A stretch of DNA of 64,000 nt from Campylobacter sp. RM6914 (GTDB lineage: Bacteria > Campylobacterota > Campylobacteria > Campylobacterales > Campylobacteraceae): positions 868,001 through 932,000 of the forward strand of contig NZ_CP012545.1 in the NCBI RefSeq assembly GCF_004803835.1, in the 5' to 3' direction. The first letter of the stretch is position 1. Every line of letters starts with the position of its first letter. The notes below the pieces were generated by a model. It was not told where the DNA came from. It worked only from the letters and a program-made list of their open reading frames with translations, and ran no database searches. This document shows positions 34,712 to 44,010 of the stretch, one piece after another. The translations under genes were made by a program, and so were the position numbers.

Positions 34712-36976
34712 ATGAGAATAACAAATCAATGGCGTTACAACCAAACATTATATGACTATCAAAGAAATATGGCCGGAGTTCAAAAAAACTACTTGCAACT
34801 TTCAAACGGCGTTAAGATAAATCAAGCATACGACGATGCTAGTTTATATAACGACGGGATGAGGCTTGATTATGAAGTAGAAACTTTCAGCCAAGTCATA
34901 GAAGCTACATCAAAGTCTGTAAATTTCGCCAAAAATACAGATAAATCACTGCAAGAATTTGAAAAGCAACTTGAAAATTTTAAAACAAAGATGATACAAG
35001 CAGCTAGTGACGTGCATAGTTCTACATCACTGGAAGCTCTTGCAAATGAGCTTGTCGGTATAAAAGACCATCTTGTAAATATCGCAAACACTTCCGTGAA
35101 CGGTCAGTTTTTATTCTCAGGTTCAGCCGTTGATACCAAGCCTATAGATGGTTCAGGCAAGTATCAAGGAAACGGCGAAAGCATGAAAACTTCAGCAGGA
35201 GCGCAGATAGAGCTGGCTTATAACATTCCAGGGAAGCAAGTATTTTTAGGTTCAGATAACGACTATAATAAAATTTTAACCACAAATGTAAGCTTGATAG
35301 ACAACACCAAAGACTATTCAAATGGAACTGAATTAAAATACCTAAACGAACAATCAACCATAAAACAAATGGTTGGACTAAACTATGTAAATAACAAAAA
35401 TACCATAAATTCAGATTATGATTTTACCGATAAAGACATTGACTTCCCTGGCACATACTTTTTCTTACAGGGAACGAAACCGGACGGAACAAGCTTTACT
35501 AGTAAATTTAAAGTAACAGACGACACGACGCTTGAAGGCTTAATGGATAAGATCGGTTATGAGTTTGGCAATACCAAAGGCTCAAAAGTCGTTGACGTAA
35601 GTATAAACAATGACGGTCAATTTAATATAAAAGATCTAACAAAAGGCTCTCAAGTCCTAGACTTTCACATGGTAGCCGCAACTGTTAAAGTTGACAACAA
35701 AGCCGATCTTGCTACGGCGATCGCTGATGAAACAGCAGGAAATTCTCCTCTTGAAGCAGTTGACACATTATCAGCCCTACAGACTTTAGCAGACAATGGC
35801 GATGTGCATATAACAAATTTTATAAAAAGCAACTTTAAAGATAAAGCTTCAAACAAAGTTGACTCTTTTGATTACGATAATGTAATGTTTGAAAAAAGCA
35901 ATAATCAGCTTATAGGCAATATCTCTCAGGTTAATAGAAAAACAGGAGAAGTAGCTACAGACTCCACTCGCTTAAGTCAAACGGCTGCAGCCCAGCAGCT
36001 TTATCCAAATTCACAAGATAGATATAATATCGATAACCAAAAACTAGCCATAGAAGTCAAATCAAAAACAGGTATAAAATACACCATCGAATTAATACTG
36101 GGCACTCAAGATCCGTCTACGCCGGTCTTATTTACCATACAAGCAACCGACGCTAATGGCAACAATGCCTTCCCCACAGGAACGCCTGCCACAAGATCTC
36201 TAGCTGTGTATAATGCGGACGAATTTGGCGAGTATAGAACACAGACAAATGACTTTACATATAGACAACTAATGGATATAGTAGCAATGGCGGCGAGTGA
36301 CAATATACCAAATCCGCCTCATGTGGAAAATGCCACAACCACAACAGAACAAAGAAGACAAAACTATGAAGCATACAAAGATGCTATAGAAAAATCACAC
36401 GGCTCAGTAGAAGTAAATTTAGATGACAAAGGCAGAATAACACTAACCGACAAAACTCAAAGCGTAACAAATATCGAGCTTAGCATACAAGACGCAAGCG
36501 AAAGCGGTAAATTTTATGGTGATAGCACAGGCAATACCGCAGCAACAAAACAAGGCAATGGCTCTGTGTTTAGCTTTATGGAAAATAACGCGGTTACGAT
36601 AGACGAGCCCGGTATTGATATGTTTGCCGACCTTGATAGCATGATAGAGGCTGTTAGGCAGGGGTATTACCGTGCCAGCGATGAAAACGGCGATCCAAGA
36701 AACACAGGCATGCAAGGTGCACTGCAAAGACTTGATCACTTAATGGATCACGTAAATAAAGAGATAACCAAGATTGGATCTCAAACAAATTTAATAACAA
36801 CAACGAAAGAACGAGCCGAGCTTATGAAAGTAAATGTTCAAACGGTAAAATCAGACATAATGGATGCTGACTACGCCGAAGCCTATCTTGCATTTACTCA
36901 AAAATCCCTAGCCTACCAAGCGATGCTTCAAGCTACTTCTAAAATCAACCAGCTAAGTCTTTTAAACTACATGTAA
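34712..36976 (+). CDS. flgL: Flagellar hook-associated protein 3 FlgL
   Basis: Hook-filament junction protein of 754 residues, much longer than the roughly 300-residue enterobacterial FlgL, as usual for Campylobacter. The N-terminal flagellin-like helix domain is MRITNQWRYNQTLYDYQRNM followed by LSNGVKINQAYDDA. The C-terminal coil is GMQGALQRLDHLMDHVNKEITKIGSQ ending in LQATSKINQLSLLNYM. The long central part (residues about 150-650) is variable, surface-exposed and Thr/Asp/Asn-rich. Single gene behind a sigma-54 promoter, with its own terminator. Confidence 0.92.
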   Translation: MRITNQWRYNQTLYDYQRNMAGVQKNYLQLSNGVKINQAYDDASLYNDGMRLDYEVETFSQVIEATSKSVNFAKNTDKSLQEFEKQLENFKTKMIQAASDVHSSTSLEALANELVGIKDHLVNIANTSVNGQFLFSGSAVDTKPIDGSGKYQGNGESMKTSAGAQIELAYNIPGKQVFLGSDNDYNKILTTNVSLIDNTKDYSNGTELKYLNEQSTIKQMVGLNYVNNKNTINSDYDFTDKDIDFPGTYFFLQGTKPDGTSFTSKFKVTDDTTLEGLMDKIGYEFGNTKGSKVVDVSINNDGQFNIKDLTKGSQVLDFHMVAATVKVDNKADLATAIADETAGNSPLEAVDTLSALQTLADNGDVHITNFIKSNFKDKASNKVDSFDYDNVMFEKSNNQLIGNISQVNRKTGEVATDSTRLSQTAAAQQLYPNSQDRYNIDNQKLAIEVKSKTGIKYTIELILGTQDPSTPVLFTIQATDANGNNAFPTGTPATRSLAVYNADEFGEYRTQTNDFTYRQLMDIVAMAASDNIPNPPHVENATTTTEQRRQNYEAYKDAIEKSHGSVEVNLDDKGRITLTDKTQSVTNIELSIQDASESGKFYGDSTGNTAATKQGNGSVFSFMENNAVTIDEPGIDMFADLDSMIEAVRQGYYRASDENGDPRNTGMQGALQRLDHLMDHVNKEITKIGSQTNLITTTKERAELMKVNVQTVKSDIMDADYAEAYLAFTQKSLAYQAMLQATSKINQLSLLNYM

Positions 36977-37000
36977 AAGCGGGCAGGCACGCTCGCTTTT
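36975..37000 (+). terminator. Intrinsic terminator of flgL
   Basis: Stem AAAAGCGGGC (36975-36984) with GCTCGCTTTT (36991-37000), one G-U pair, six-base loop, then AAAATTTTT. It overlaps the flgL stop codon. Confidence 0.8.
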
Positions 37001-37056
37001 AAAATTTTTAAACTCCGCTGTGTTATAATAAGTCTTTTTATTAAAAAGGATTAAAA

Positions 37057-39228
37057 ATTTTACACCAATCAATCTTAACAATAATCATTTGTATTTTACT
37101 ATTTTTTGGCATTGCAACCATAGCTCCGACAGCTGATTTTGTGGGTTCTGTCGGTGAGTTGCTTGGAAATTTAAATTTTAAGCTATTTGGACTTATTGCT
37201 TATGTTTATCCGTTTTTGCTGATTATCTTAAGCTATTTGTTTTATAAAAAACACAATAAATTTGATAGCGAATTAGCCCAAAGTCTGCTTGGATTTTTTT
37301 TATTTTTTATTGCAATCTTAATGCTTCAATCGATCACAACATCTATCGCAAACAGCGGAGAGGTCGGAAATTTCATCAACGATGCTCTAAGGGACATTAT
37401 CGGTACATTTGGCACATGTATAGTGATACTTATGATGTTTGTTATCTCTGTCGGACTTATCTTTAGAGATAATATTATAGTTGTGCTAAGGCGAGCTTTT
37501 GTAGACCCTACGGTAAATTTAAAATTTAAAAATCAAGAACAAAAAACAAGTCAAAAACAAACTATAGAACGCAAAAAACTAAAAGAAATTTCAAATACTA
37601 AAGACGATATCAAAACATATGTGGACGAGCAAGTTATAGAACAAATAGAAATTTCAAACACAGATGAAGCCGATACACAAATAAATTTAGAACCTGACAT
37701 AAACAGCGAACTTGATGAGCCAAGCATCAATAGAAAGTTAAAAATTCAAGGCGTTGAAATTTTAAATGAAGTTGTAGAAAATAAAAAATTACTCGAGGAA
37801 ATAGAAAAAGGTAAAATCGAAAAACCTAAAAACTTCGAGCTTCCATCGCTTAAATTTCTAAAAGATCCACCAAAAAGATCAACTCACATAAACGAAGCAG
37901 AAATTGATCAAAAAATTTCAGACTTGCTTGATAAACTTCGTAAATTTAAGATAGACGGCGATGTGGTTCGTACATACACAGGACCGATCGTTACAACATT
38001 TGAATTTCGCCCTGCCCCACATATAAAAGTCAGTAAAATTTTAACACTTCAAGACGATCTTGCTATGGCTTTACGTGCTCAAACAATACGTATCCAAGCA
38101 CCAATTCCAGGCAAAGACGTAGTTGGCATAGAGGTGCCAAACACAAACACCGAAACCATCTACCTAAAAGAAATTTTAGATAGCGAAATCTTTAAAAACG
38201 CCAAAAGCCCACTAACAATGGCACTTGGCAAAGACATAGTCGGAGCACCTTTTATAACAGACCTTAAAAAACTCCCGCACCTTCTCATCGCAGGAACAAC
38301 CGGAAGTGGCAAGAGTGTGGGCATAAACGCCATGCTGCTAAGCTTGCTATACCGCAACAGCCCGCAAACCCTTCGTCTCATGATGATAGACCCAAAGATG
38401 CTGGAGTTTAGCATTTATAACGACATACCGCATCTTTTAATACCTGTTATCACTCAGGCCAAACAAGCCATAACGGCTCTATCAAATATGGTCGCTGAAA
38501 TGGAGCGACGCTATACTATCATGAGCCATACACGCACGAAAAATATCGAAAGCTACAACGAAAAGATGAAAGCAGAAGGTGGCGAGCAATTCCCATACAT
38601 CGTAGTTATCATTGATGAGTTGGCTGACCTTATGATGACTAGTGGCAAGGACGTGGAGCTATATATCGGGCGTCTGGCACAGATGGCAAGAGCAAGCGGT
38701 ATACATCTAATAGTCGCCACGCAACGCCCAAGTGTGGACGTAGTAACCGGTCTAATAAAAGCTAACCTACCAAGCCGTATCAGCTACCGTGTCGGACAGC
38801 GCATAGACAGCAAAGTCATACTTGATCAAATGGGAGCAGAAAGCTTGCTAGGACGTGGTGATATGCTATTTACCCCTCCTGGAAGTCCTGGTATAATACG
38901 CCTGCATGCGCCATTTGCAAGTGAAAAAGAGATAGAAAGCATTGTTGAGTTTTTAAAATCACAACAAGAAGTAGTTTATGATGAGAGATTTTTAGCTGAA
39001 GCTGGAAGCAGTGGAGAAAATAGCGAAGCTACGCTAAATGCCGGAGAGCTTGATCCACTTTATGAAGAGGCAAAAGCCATTATACTAAGTGAGCAAAAAA
39101 CATCCATAAGCTATCTACAAAGGCGTCTAAGCATAGGGTATAATCGCTCGGCAAATATCCTAGAGCAACTGGAAAAAATGGGCATCTTAAGCCCACTTAA
39201 CGCAAAAGGACAAAGAGAAATTTTATAG
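37057..39228 (+). CDS. ftsK: DNA translocase FtsK, apparent ATT start
   Basis: Septal DNA pump with N-terminal membrane helices, a charged linker (residues about 150-270) and C-terminal RecA-like motor. Walker A is AGTTGSGKSVGINA; VIIDELADLMM is Walker B; the C-terminal gamma (winged helix) domain is KTSISYLQRRLSIGYNRSANILEQLEKMG. The first canonical in-frame start is GTG 37141. It would cut off a hydrophobic helix encoded upstream in frame from 37057 (ILHQSILTIIICILLFFG). A strong AAAAAGGA at 37043-37050 is placed correctly for an ATT at 37057, with no ATG, GTG or TTG near. I therefore extend the gene to 37057. Confidence 0.85.
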   Translation: MLHQSILTIIICILLFFGIATIAPTADFVGSVGELLGNLNFKLFGLIAYVYPFLLIILSYLFYKKHNKFDSELAQSLLGFFLFFIAILMLQSITTSIANSGEVGNFINDALRDIIGTFGTCIVILMMFVISVGLIFRDNIIVVLRRAFVDPTVNLKFKNQEQKTSQKQTIERKKLKEISNTKDDIKTYVDEQVIEQIEISNTDEADTQINLEPDINSELDEPSINRKLKIQGVEILNEVVENKKLLEEIEKGKIEKPKNFELPSLKFLKDPPKRSTHINEAEIDQKISDLLDKLRKFKIDGDVVRTYTGPIVTTFEFRPAPHIKVSKILTLQDDLAMALRAQTIRIQAPIPGKDVVGIEVPNTNTETIYLKEILDSEIFKNAKSPLTMALGKDIVGAPFITDLKKLPHLLIAGTTGSGKSVGINAMLLSLLYRNSPQTLRLMMIDPKMLEFSIYNDIPHLLIPVITQAKQAITALSNMVAEMERRYTIMSHTRTKNIESYNEKMKAEGGEQFPYIVVIIDELADLMMTSGKDVELYIGRLAQMARASGIHLIVATQRPSVDVVTGLIKANLPSRISYRVGQRIDSKVILDQMGAESLLGRGDMLFTPPGSPGIIRLHAPFASEKEIESIVEFLKSQQEVVYDERFLAEAGSSGENSEATLNAGELDPLYEEAKAIILSEQKTSISYLQRRLSIGYNRSANILEQLEKMGILSPLNAKGQREIL

Positions 39229-39276
39229 ATATTTGAGGAAATTTTAATATTTTTTGCAAAATTTTTTAAAATTCCC

Positions 39277-39305
39277 TTGACAAAGAAATAAAAAAAATGT
39301 ATAAT
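39277..39305 (+). promoter_or_regulatory. Consensus sigma-70 promoter of the tRNA-Gln/tRNA-fMet unit
   Basis: A perfect TTGACA (39277-39282), 17-base spacer and perfect TATAAT (39300-39305), placing the start about 15 bases upstream of tRNA-Gln. Such complete -35 boxes are uncommon in Campylobacter and fit a strong stable-RNA promoter. Confidence 0.88.
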
Positions 39306-39326
39306 TCAATTTCTTTTTTAAAGCGT

Positions 39327-39401
39327 TGGGGTATCGCCAAGCGGTAAGGCAACTGGTTTTGGTCCAGTCATTCAGAGGTTCGAATCCTCTTACCCCATCC
39401 A
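39327..39401 (+). tRNA. tRNA-Gln (anticodon TTG)
   Basis: Acceptor TGGGGTA with TACCCCA, encoded CCA. The anticodon stem ACTGG/CCAGT holds loop TTTTGGT, anticodon TTG. The discriminator is U rather than the G of E. coli. In this phylum tRNA-Gln is charged through Glu and an amidotransferase (general knowledge). Confidence 0.95.
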
Positions 39402-39421
39402 CCACCTTAATATCCAAATGA

Positions 39422-39496
<75 letters not shown>

Positions 39497-39554
39497 ATAC
39501 CCTAAAAATCGACATTTCAAAGCACTTTTTTAAAACTTAATTTTTTCTTACTTT

Positions 39555-40430
39555 TTAATTAACTGATTTTATTAAATTTTCAATAGTTTCTTTAGATTTT
39601 TTAATATTACTAGTAATATATTTTTGAGTAGTAATTATATTTGTATGCCCCAGAGTAAAAGATACTTGCTCAATAGGAAGCTTTAAATAATTTATTGAAT
39701 AAGTTCCAATTAAATGACGTATATCATGAAGCCTGATTTTAGGCAAATTATTGCGTTTTAGTAAAGAATTCCAAGAACGACGTAAATCGACAAATTTATT
39801 ATGAGTGTTAGAATTTTCAAATATATAACCGTTTAGCCTATTATCTTTTTTAGCTTGTATATAATGTTTCAATAATCTTAAGTATAACTCATCGCTCATA
39901 GTATAAATCATATTTCTTTTAGCTTTATTAATTTTATATGGAATTATATAAGTTCTATTTTTTAAATTTATATCACTAAATTTAAGACTTAACACTTCAT
40001 TTTTGCGCCTACCATGAAGCAAGAAAAAAAATATATCGGCATTTACTCCCCTATTCTCAACTATTGCTTTAATAATAGCCTTTTGTGTTTTAGTAGAATA
40101 ATCAAAATATCTTTTATTATCAAACCTTGGAAGCTCGATAAACTCACAAGGATTTTTAATTACAAGATCGAGTTTTAGGGCAAATTTAAAAATTACTCGC
40201 AACTTTGCTACAATATTTTTCACAGTTTTTACTTTATATCCATTTTTTAAAAGCACATTGCAAAACTCTTGGATATCAAGAAATGTTATTGCATCTACAA
40301 ATTTTAAACCTAGGCCGTTTTTAAAATGCTTATTGTATGTTGCTATATCGCTTCTAAGAGTAGTTTTACTTAAAATAAGCTCGTAAAATAAAATATACTT
40401 TTCGAAAAGCTCATTAAGAAGGATTGACAT
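39555..40430 (-). CDS. int: Phage tyrosine integrase
   Basis: Site-specific recombinase of 291 residues, next to attL. Catalytic residues: Arg in LLHGRRKNEVLSLKFSDI, HxxR in IRLHDIRHLIGTY, His in FTLGHTNIITTQKYI, and the Tyr nucleophile in that last segment. The N-terminal SAM-like domain is present. The start overlaps the rep stop by 17 bases and has AGGGG upstream, so it is expressed as the last gene of the structural/replication transcript. Many filamentous phages lack an integrase and borrow host XerCD; this one has its own. Confidence 0.92.
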   Translation of the reverse strand: MSILLNELFEKYILFYELILSKTTLRSDIATYNKHFKNGLGLKFVDAITFLDIQEFCNVLLKNGYKVKTVKNIVAKLRVIFKFALKLDLVIKNPCEFIELPRFDNKRYFDYSTKTQKAIIKAIVENRGVNADIFFFLLHGRRKNEVLSLKFSDINLKNRTYIIPYKINKAKRNMIYTMSDELYLRLLKHYIQAKKDNRLNGYIFENSNTHNKFVDLRRSWNSLLKRNNLPKIRLHDIRHLIGTYSINYLKLPIEQVSFTLGHTNIITTQKYITSNIKKSKETIENLIKSVN

Positions 40431-41637
40431 TTAAGCCCCTTTTAATAAAATCATTGGCAGTCAAATTATTTAAATCATGAGGAGTATTAATGTGGGTAAA
40501 ACAATTTAAATCACGTTCAAGTAAGATATTTTCTACATATCCCAAATGCTGTAAATTTATGTTTTCTAGGTCTAAATTGTGATAATAATTAACTAATTCA
40601 AAATTAGACATGCGATTTATAGGAATACGATTTAAGCATTTAATATTTTTGTTATCGGAGCCGAAAAGCTCATCAATATAATTTAAAAGCTGTAATTCTT
40701 TAAAACGTTTAGAGATGTTTTTATCATTCATTTTATAAGGAGTATTATTGCAAACTTTAGGTATTTTTATTTTTTGCCATAACTCGCCGAATTCGTCAAA
40801 AATTTGAACTGGTTTTTTTGTTTCAGGATCTATAATTACTGTAATTAAGCCTTTATTGTAGTTTTTTGTAAGAGATATCAAACCAATTCTTCCGTTTAGT
40901 TTTCTATAAATTTCAAGACTTACAAAAGTTTTAGACATAGTAAAATGTCTAATATGATGTTTTAAATACCAAAACGTAATATCTGTCAAATTCTCCAATT
41001 CAGGGTTTTGTCGCAAATCATCAAGAGTTTTAAAAATATATTTCATAATATAAGCCGTTGGATTATTAATGTTTGTTTCAACTTTACTATGAGTATCTAA
41101 AAATCTACTTTTAATAGCGCTAACACAATCATTTAAATATTCTTCGGGAACAAAAACAAGCAAATTCAAATGACAAGTTCCGTCTAAATGTGGCTCCTTT
41201 GTGGATATATAACATCTTTGCTTGGGAGGTATATTTCTAAAATGCTTTGAATTCATAATGCTTCTAACTAAAAATTGGAGCTTATTTGATCCAGACTTTA
41301 CACTGTGCTTATCATCATTGATATATTTTTTATTGTAAACTAGCTTACTTCTACCGCTTTTTAAAGTAATCATTTTTTGACGATGATACTCGCTAGGCAA
41401 AGTTAAAACAGCAAATATAGGCTTTAATCCTTCTTTTTCTGCGTAATCATTTAAGCTAGAGACACGATTGTTTAGTTCTGCAATATATCTATTTGAATTA
41501 TGCCAACTAGAAAAATAAAAATGAGAATAGGGAATATTTTTGCCATTGATATATAAAAAATTATTATCAAGGTATCTTTTTTGATTTTCTAGTTTGTTTT
41601 TTAAAAAGACTTTATCAGCTTCAGTAATTCCATACAC
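40414..41637 (-). CDS. Rolling-circle replication initiator (HUH-like), pII analogue
   Basis: A 407-residue protein starting at GTG 41637 behind AAAGGATAG. The metal-binding region reads EPHLDGTCHLNLLVF. In HUH endonucleases this is typically H-hydrophobic-H; here the second position is Asn (HLN). Downstream, AYIMKYIFK places two tyrosines four residues apart, like the paired nucleophiles of the phage gpA family. Position after the secretin and before the integrase matches gene II of Ff phages. The Rep call is well supported by context and the tyrosine motif; the exact family is less certain. Confidence 0.8.
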   Translation of the reverse strand: MYGITEADKVFLKNKLENQKRYLDNNFLYINGKNIPYSHFYFSSWHNSNRYIAELNNRVSSLNDYAEKEGLKPIFAVLTLPSEYHRQKMITLKSGRSKLVYNKKYINDDKHSVKSGSNKLQFLVRSIMNSKHFRNIPPKQRCYISTKEPHLDGTCHLNLLVFVPEEYLNDCVSAIKSRFLDTHSKVETNINNPTAYIMKYIFKTLDDLRQNPELENLTDITFWYLKHHIRHFTMSKTFVSLEIYRKLNGRIGLISLTKNYNKGLITVIIDPETKKPVQIFDEFGELWQKIKIPKVCNNTPYKMNDKNISKRFKELQLLNYIDELFGSDNKNIKCLNRIPINRMSNFELVNYYHNLDLENINLQHLGYVENILLERDLNCFTHINTPHDLNNLTANDFIKRGLNVNPS

Positions 41638-41680
41638 AATCTATCCTTTAAGTTACACACTTATATTATATATAGCCAAG

Positions 41681-41735
41681 AGCACAACGCTCATTCCCCG
41701 CTACGCGGGTCCCCTTTGGCGTTGCGCGTTGCGCT
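41681..41735. promoter_or_regulatory. GC-rich nested inverted repeats: candidate phage origin/packaging signal
   Basis: An inner hairpin CCCGC-TAC-GCGGG (41697-41709) lies within an outer imperfect 10-bp stem (41681-41690 with 41726-41735, one mismatch). GCGTTGC is repeated in tandem at 41719-41732. It is a GC-rich island in AT-rich phage DNA, placed between the secretin and rep genes. The corresponding gap in Ff phages holds the origin and packaging hairpin. It also encodes the last residues of the secretin. Confidence 0.6.
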
Positions 41736-42923
41736 CAAAAAATAATCCTCTAGCCTTTTATTTAACTCTTTTTCATCGGGCAACATTGTAATAAAAATAC
41801 TAAAACTAAAATCATTGGTTTTTGTGCTACTATAGGACGTTAAATCGCCTAAAATAGGTATATTCTCTATAAATGGAATAGTTTTATTTGAAGTTATTGT
41901 TTCTTTGCTATTTATACCACCGATAAGAAAAGAATTAGTGTCAGTAAGATATACATTAGTTTTTAGATGTCTACTACTAATTCTTGGAGTGTCTGTGTCA
42001 TCTAGTAAATTCTCAATATACAAATCAAGCGTAAAGCTTACACTATCGTTTGTGATTAATACATTTGTAATATTAAGCTTCAATCCTACATCTTGATAAT
42101 CTACTTGATTTGTTGTCAATGTCTGATTATTTTGAATTTCAATAGAAGATTTTTTAATGGGTGTTTTTATAACGCTTTCTATAACACTATCTTTATTATC
42201 TATAAGGGTAACTCTTGGATTGTAAAGCAAATCTGATACTCCATTTTCTTTTAGTAAATTTATAAGGCTAGTAACGCTATTTTTATCTATTTTGGTGCTA
42301 TCTACAGTAAGAATATTTGTAATTATTTTGAAGTAAAAATGATCTAGCGGATTTAAAACAGCTTCTATGCTAGGTCCTATTTCTTTTAATTTTATATTGT
42401 CTGTGCTAACGATTGTAAAACTAAGTTGCCTAAGCTGATAACTTGTGTCAAGTCCTTTTATGAGATTGTTTATTATTTTATATTGGCTTTCTGTCGTAAT
42501 AAGAAGTATTCTATCGCTATAAACAGTATATTTAATATTTTCATTGAATAAAGATAAGGCAGATATAACATCGTCTTTAGAAATATGCTTAAATTTTATA
42601 ATATAGTCGTTTAAAATAGGATTATCTTCAATAGTTGGATTATATATCAAAATAACGCTATTTTGTATAAGGTAGTCAAGCCCATTGACTTTTAGAATGT
42701 CTTTGAGCAACTTATCTAAGGCATTGCTATTGCTTAAATCCAAAGTAGGTAAAAATACGTCAAAATTTGTATCAATATTTCCACTAATGACGATATTTTT
42801 ACCAGTTATACCGCTTATTTCGCCTAAAAAGTCACTAAATGCAATACTGCGATACTCTAAGGCGTTTAAACTACTTAAAAGTAGAAAACATAGAACTAGG
42901 ACTGCTTTTTGCAAAGTTTTCAT
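41691..42923 (-). CDS. Phage secretin (pIV analogue)
   Basis: Outer membrane exit channel for virions, 410 residues with signal peptide (VLVLCFLLLSSLNA). N-domains precede the secretin core: LLYNPRVTLIDNKDS, the QDVGLKLNITNVLI strand, and the C-terminal FLIGGINSKETITSNKTIPFIENIPILGDLTSYSS segment (the GG and P-x-LGxLF-like signature). The start overlaps the Zot-like gene by 53 bases and has CAAGGGG upstream, within a 15-base motif shared with the major coat gene leader. The last residues run into the GC-rich hairpin. Confidence 0.9.
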   Translation of the reverse strand: MKTLQKAVLVLCFLLLSSLNALEYRSIAFSDFLGEISGITGKNIVISGNIDTNFDVFLPTLDLSNSNALDKLLKDILKVNGLDYLIQNSVILIYNPTIEDNPILNDYIIKFKHISKDDVISALSLFNENIKYTVYSDRILLITTESQYKIINNLIKGLDTSYQLRQLSFTIVSTDNIKLKEIGPSIEAVLNPLDHFYFKIITNILTVDSTKIDKNSVTSLINLLKENGVSDLLYNPRVTLIDNKDSVIESVIKTPIKKSSIEIQNNQTLTTNQVDYQDVGLKLNITNVLITNDSVSFTLDLYIENLLDDTDTPRISSRHLKTNVYLTDTNSFLIGGINSKETITSNKTIPFIENIPILGDLTSYSSTKTNDFSFSIFITMLPDEKELNKRLEDYFLSATRNAKGDPRSGE

Positions 42924-44007
42924 TGTGAACCCCTTGAGATGAATTTTCCAAGCCTTTTAAAACTCTTTCAAAATCCAACGGACAAGATAAGAAATAATCT
43001 ATATAATTTACTGATTTCTTATCTTGCAAGAATATGTGACAGTTTGAAAATGAAAGAAGTTCCAAAAAGCTATCTAAAGATAAATCTATGGCATAACTTC
43101 TAAATTTACAGCCACTAGGAAAACAAGTTATCTTTAGATAGATTTTATTTTCATTGAAAATTGTTGTATTTATGTCGTTTATATCTTGATTGTTTGGCGT
43201 AGATTGAATTTGTATGCTTTCTGAAATATTGGCATCAAAAAATCTAATTTCCTGCTTGATTGTTGGCTTTAATGCTTCTTGTTTTGGCTCTAGAAACAAA
43301 TAAAGCATATATGAAAAAATTATAAAAATTATTAAAAATAATATTTTTTTAGTTGCATAACTTTTATAAATTTGCTTTGAACCGCTATTATATAAATCAG
43401 ATATTTTTTGATTAAATTTTAGGTTGTCTGTCCTGATTAAGTTATCATTTATTTTTAATGAGGTGCTATAAACTTTATACCTAAATATTGTGCTAAATAG
43501 CCTCTTTCCGCTAGGCTGGGCTATATACATAAGCTCGGTATGAACAAGGTATTCTCTATTCATTTGACGCTTTGACTGAAGTAAAAATATAACGTCAATA
43601 CCAAAGTGTCCGTGATAGCTTAAAAATCTGCCTAAACTTTTACTAAATGTGTTTGAAAATGTGTTGTATACCTCATCTAGGATTATTAAGCAGTGATGAT
43701 AGTTTTCATAAATGCCACTTTTTAAAGCATAGCTATCATAGTCATCGATATCGGACAAAAAGCCGTTTTCATATTGAGAGCTGAGGGCGTTTTCTTGCTG
43801 GGTGGCAGAAATAAAGTCGATTTTATTATATTGTTTTACAAAGCCGTTAAATAGTTCAAATTTTAAGCCGTTTATGTTTGTATATATGTATCTATATTTT
43901 GAAGTATTTTTTAAATGAAGCTCGTATTCCTCATTTATAATATCGACCGCTTTATAAGTCTTTCCAGAGCGTGGGGGTCCTATAATGATACTTAGCATTT
44001 TATCCAC
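42871..44007 (-). CDS. Zot/pI-family phage assembly ATPase
   Basis: Inner membrane assembly motor of 378 residues. Walker A GPPRSGKTY is near the N-terminus, Walker B is HCLIILDEVYN, and FLLQSKRQMNREY is typical of the Zot/pI family. A single transmembrane helix (KILFLIIFIIFSYMLYLFLE, residues about 220-240) is followed by a periplasmic tail with cysteines. GTG 44007 and ATG 43998 are both possible starts. Zot-like proteins of Campylobacter phages have been discussed as toxins; the sequence supports only the assembly role. Confidence 0.92.
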   Translation of the reverse strand: MDKMLSIIIGPPRSGKTYKAVDIINEEYELHLKNTSKYRYIYTNINGLKFELFNGFVKQYNKIDFISATQQENALSSQYENGFLSDIDDYDSYALKSGIYENYHHCLIILDEVYNTFSNTFSKSLGRFLSYHGHFGIDVIFLLQSKRQMNREYLVHTELMYIAQPSGKRLFSTIFRYKVYSTSLKINDNLIRTDNLKFNQKISDLYNSGSKQIYKSYATKKILFLIIFIIFSYMLYLFLEPKQEALKPTIKQEIRFFDANISESIQIQSTPNNQDINDINTTIFNENKIYLKITCFPSGCKFRSYAIDLSLDSFLELLSFSNCHIFLQDKKSVNYIDYFLSCPLDFERVLKGLENSSQGVHNENFAKSSPSSMFSTFK

Positions 44008-44010
44008 TCA

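Noticed and set aside
42871-44007. Zot-like gene as an enterotoxin
   Set aside because: Position, Walker motifs and membrane topology support the phage assembly ATPase role; nothing in the sequence demonstrates toxicity.
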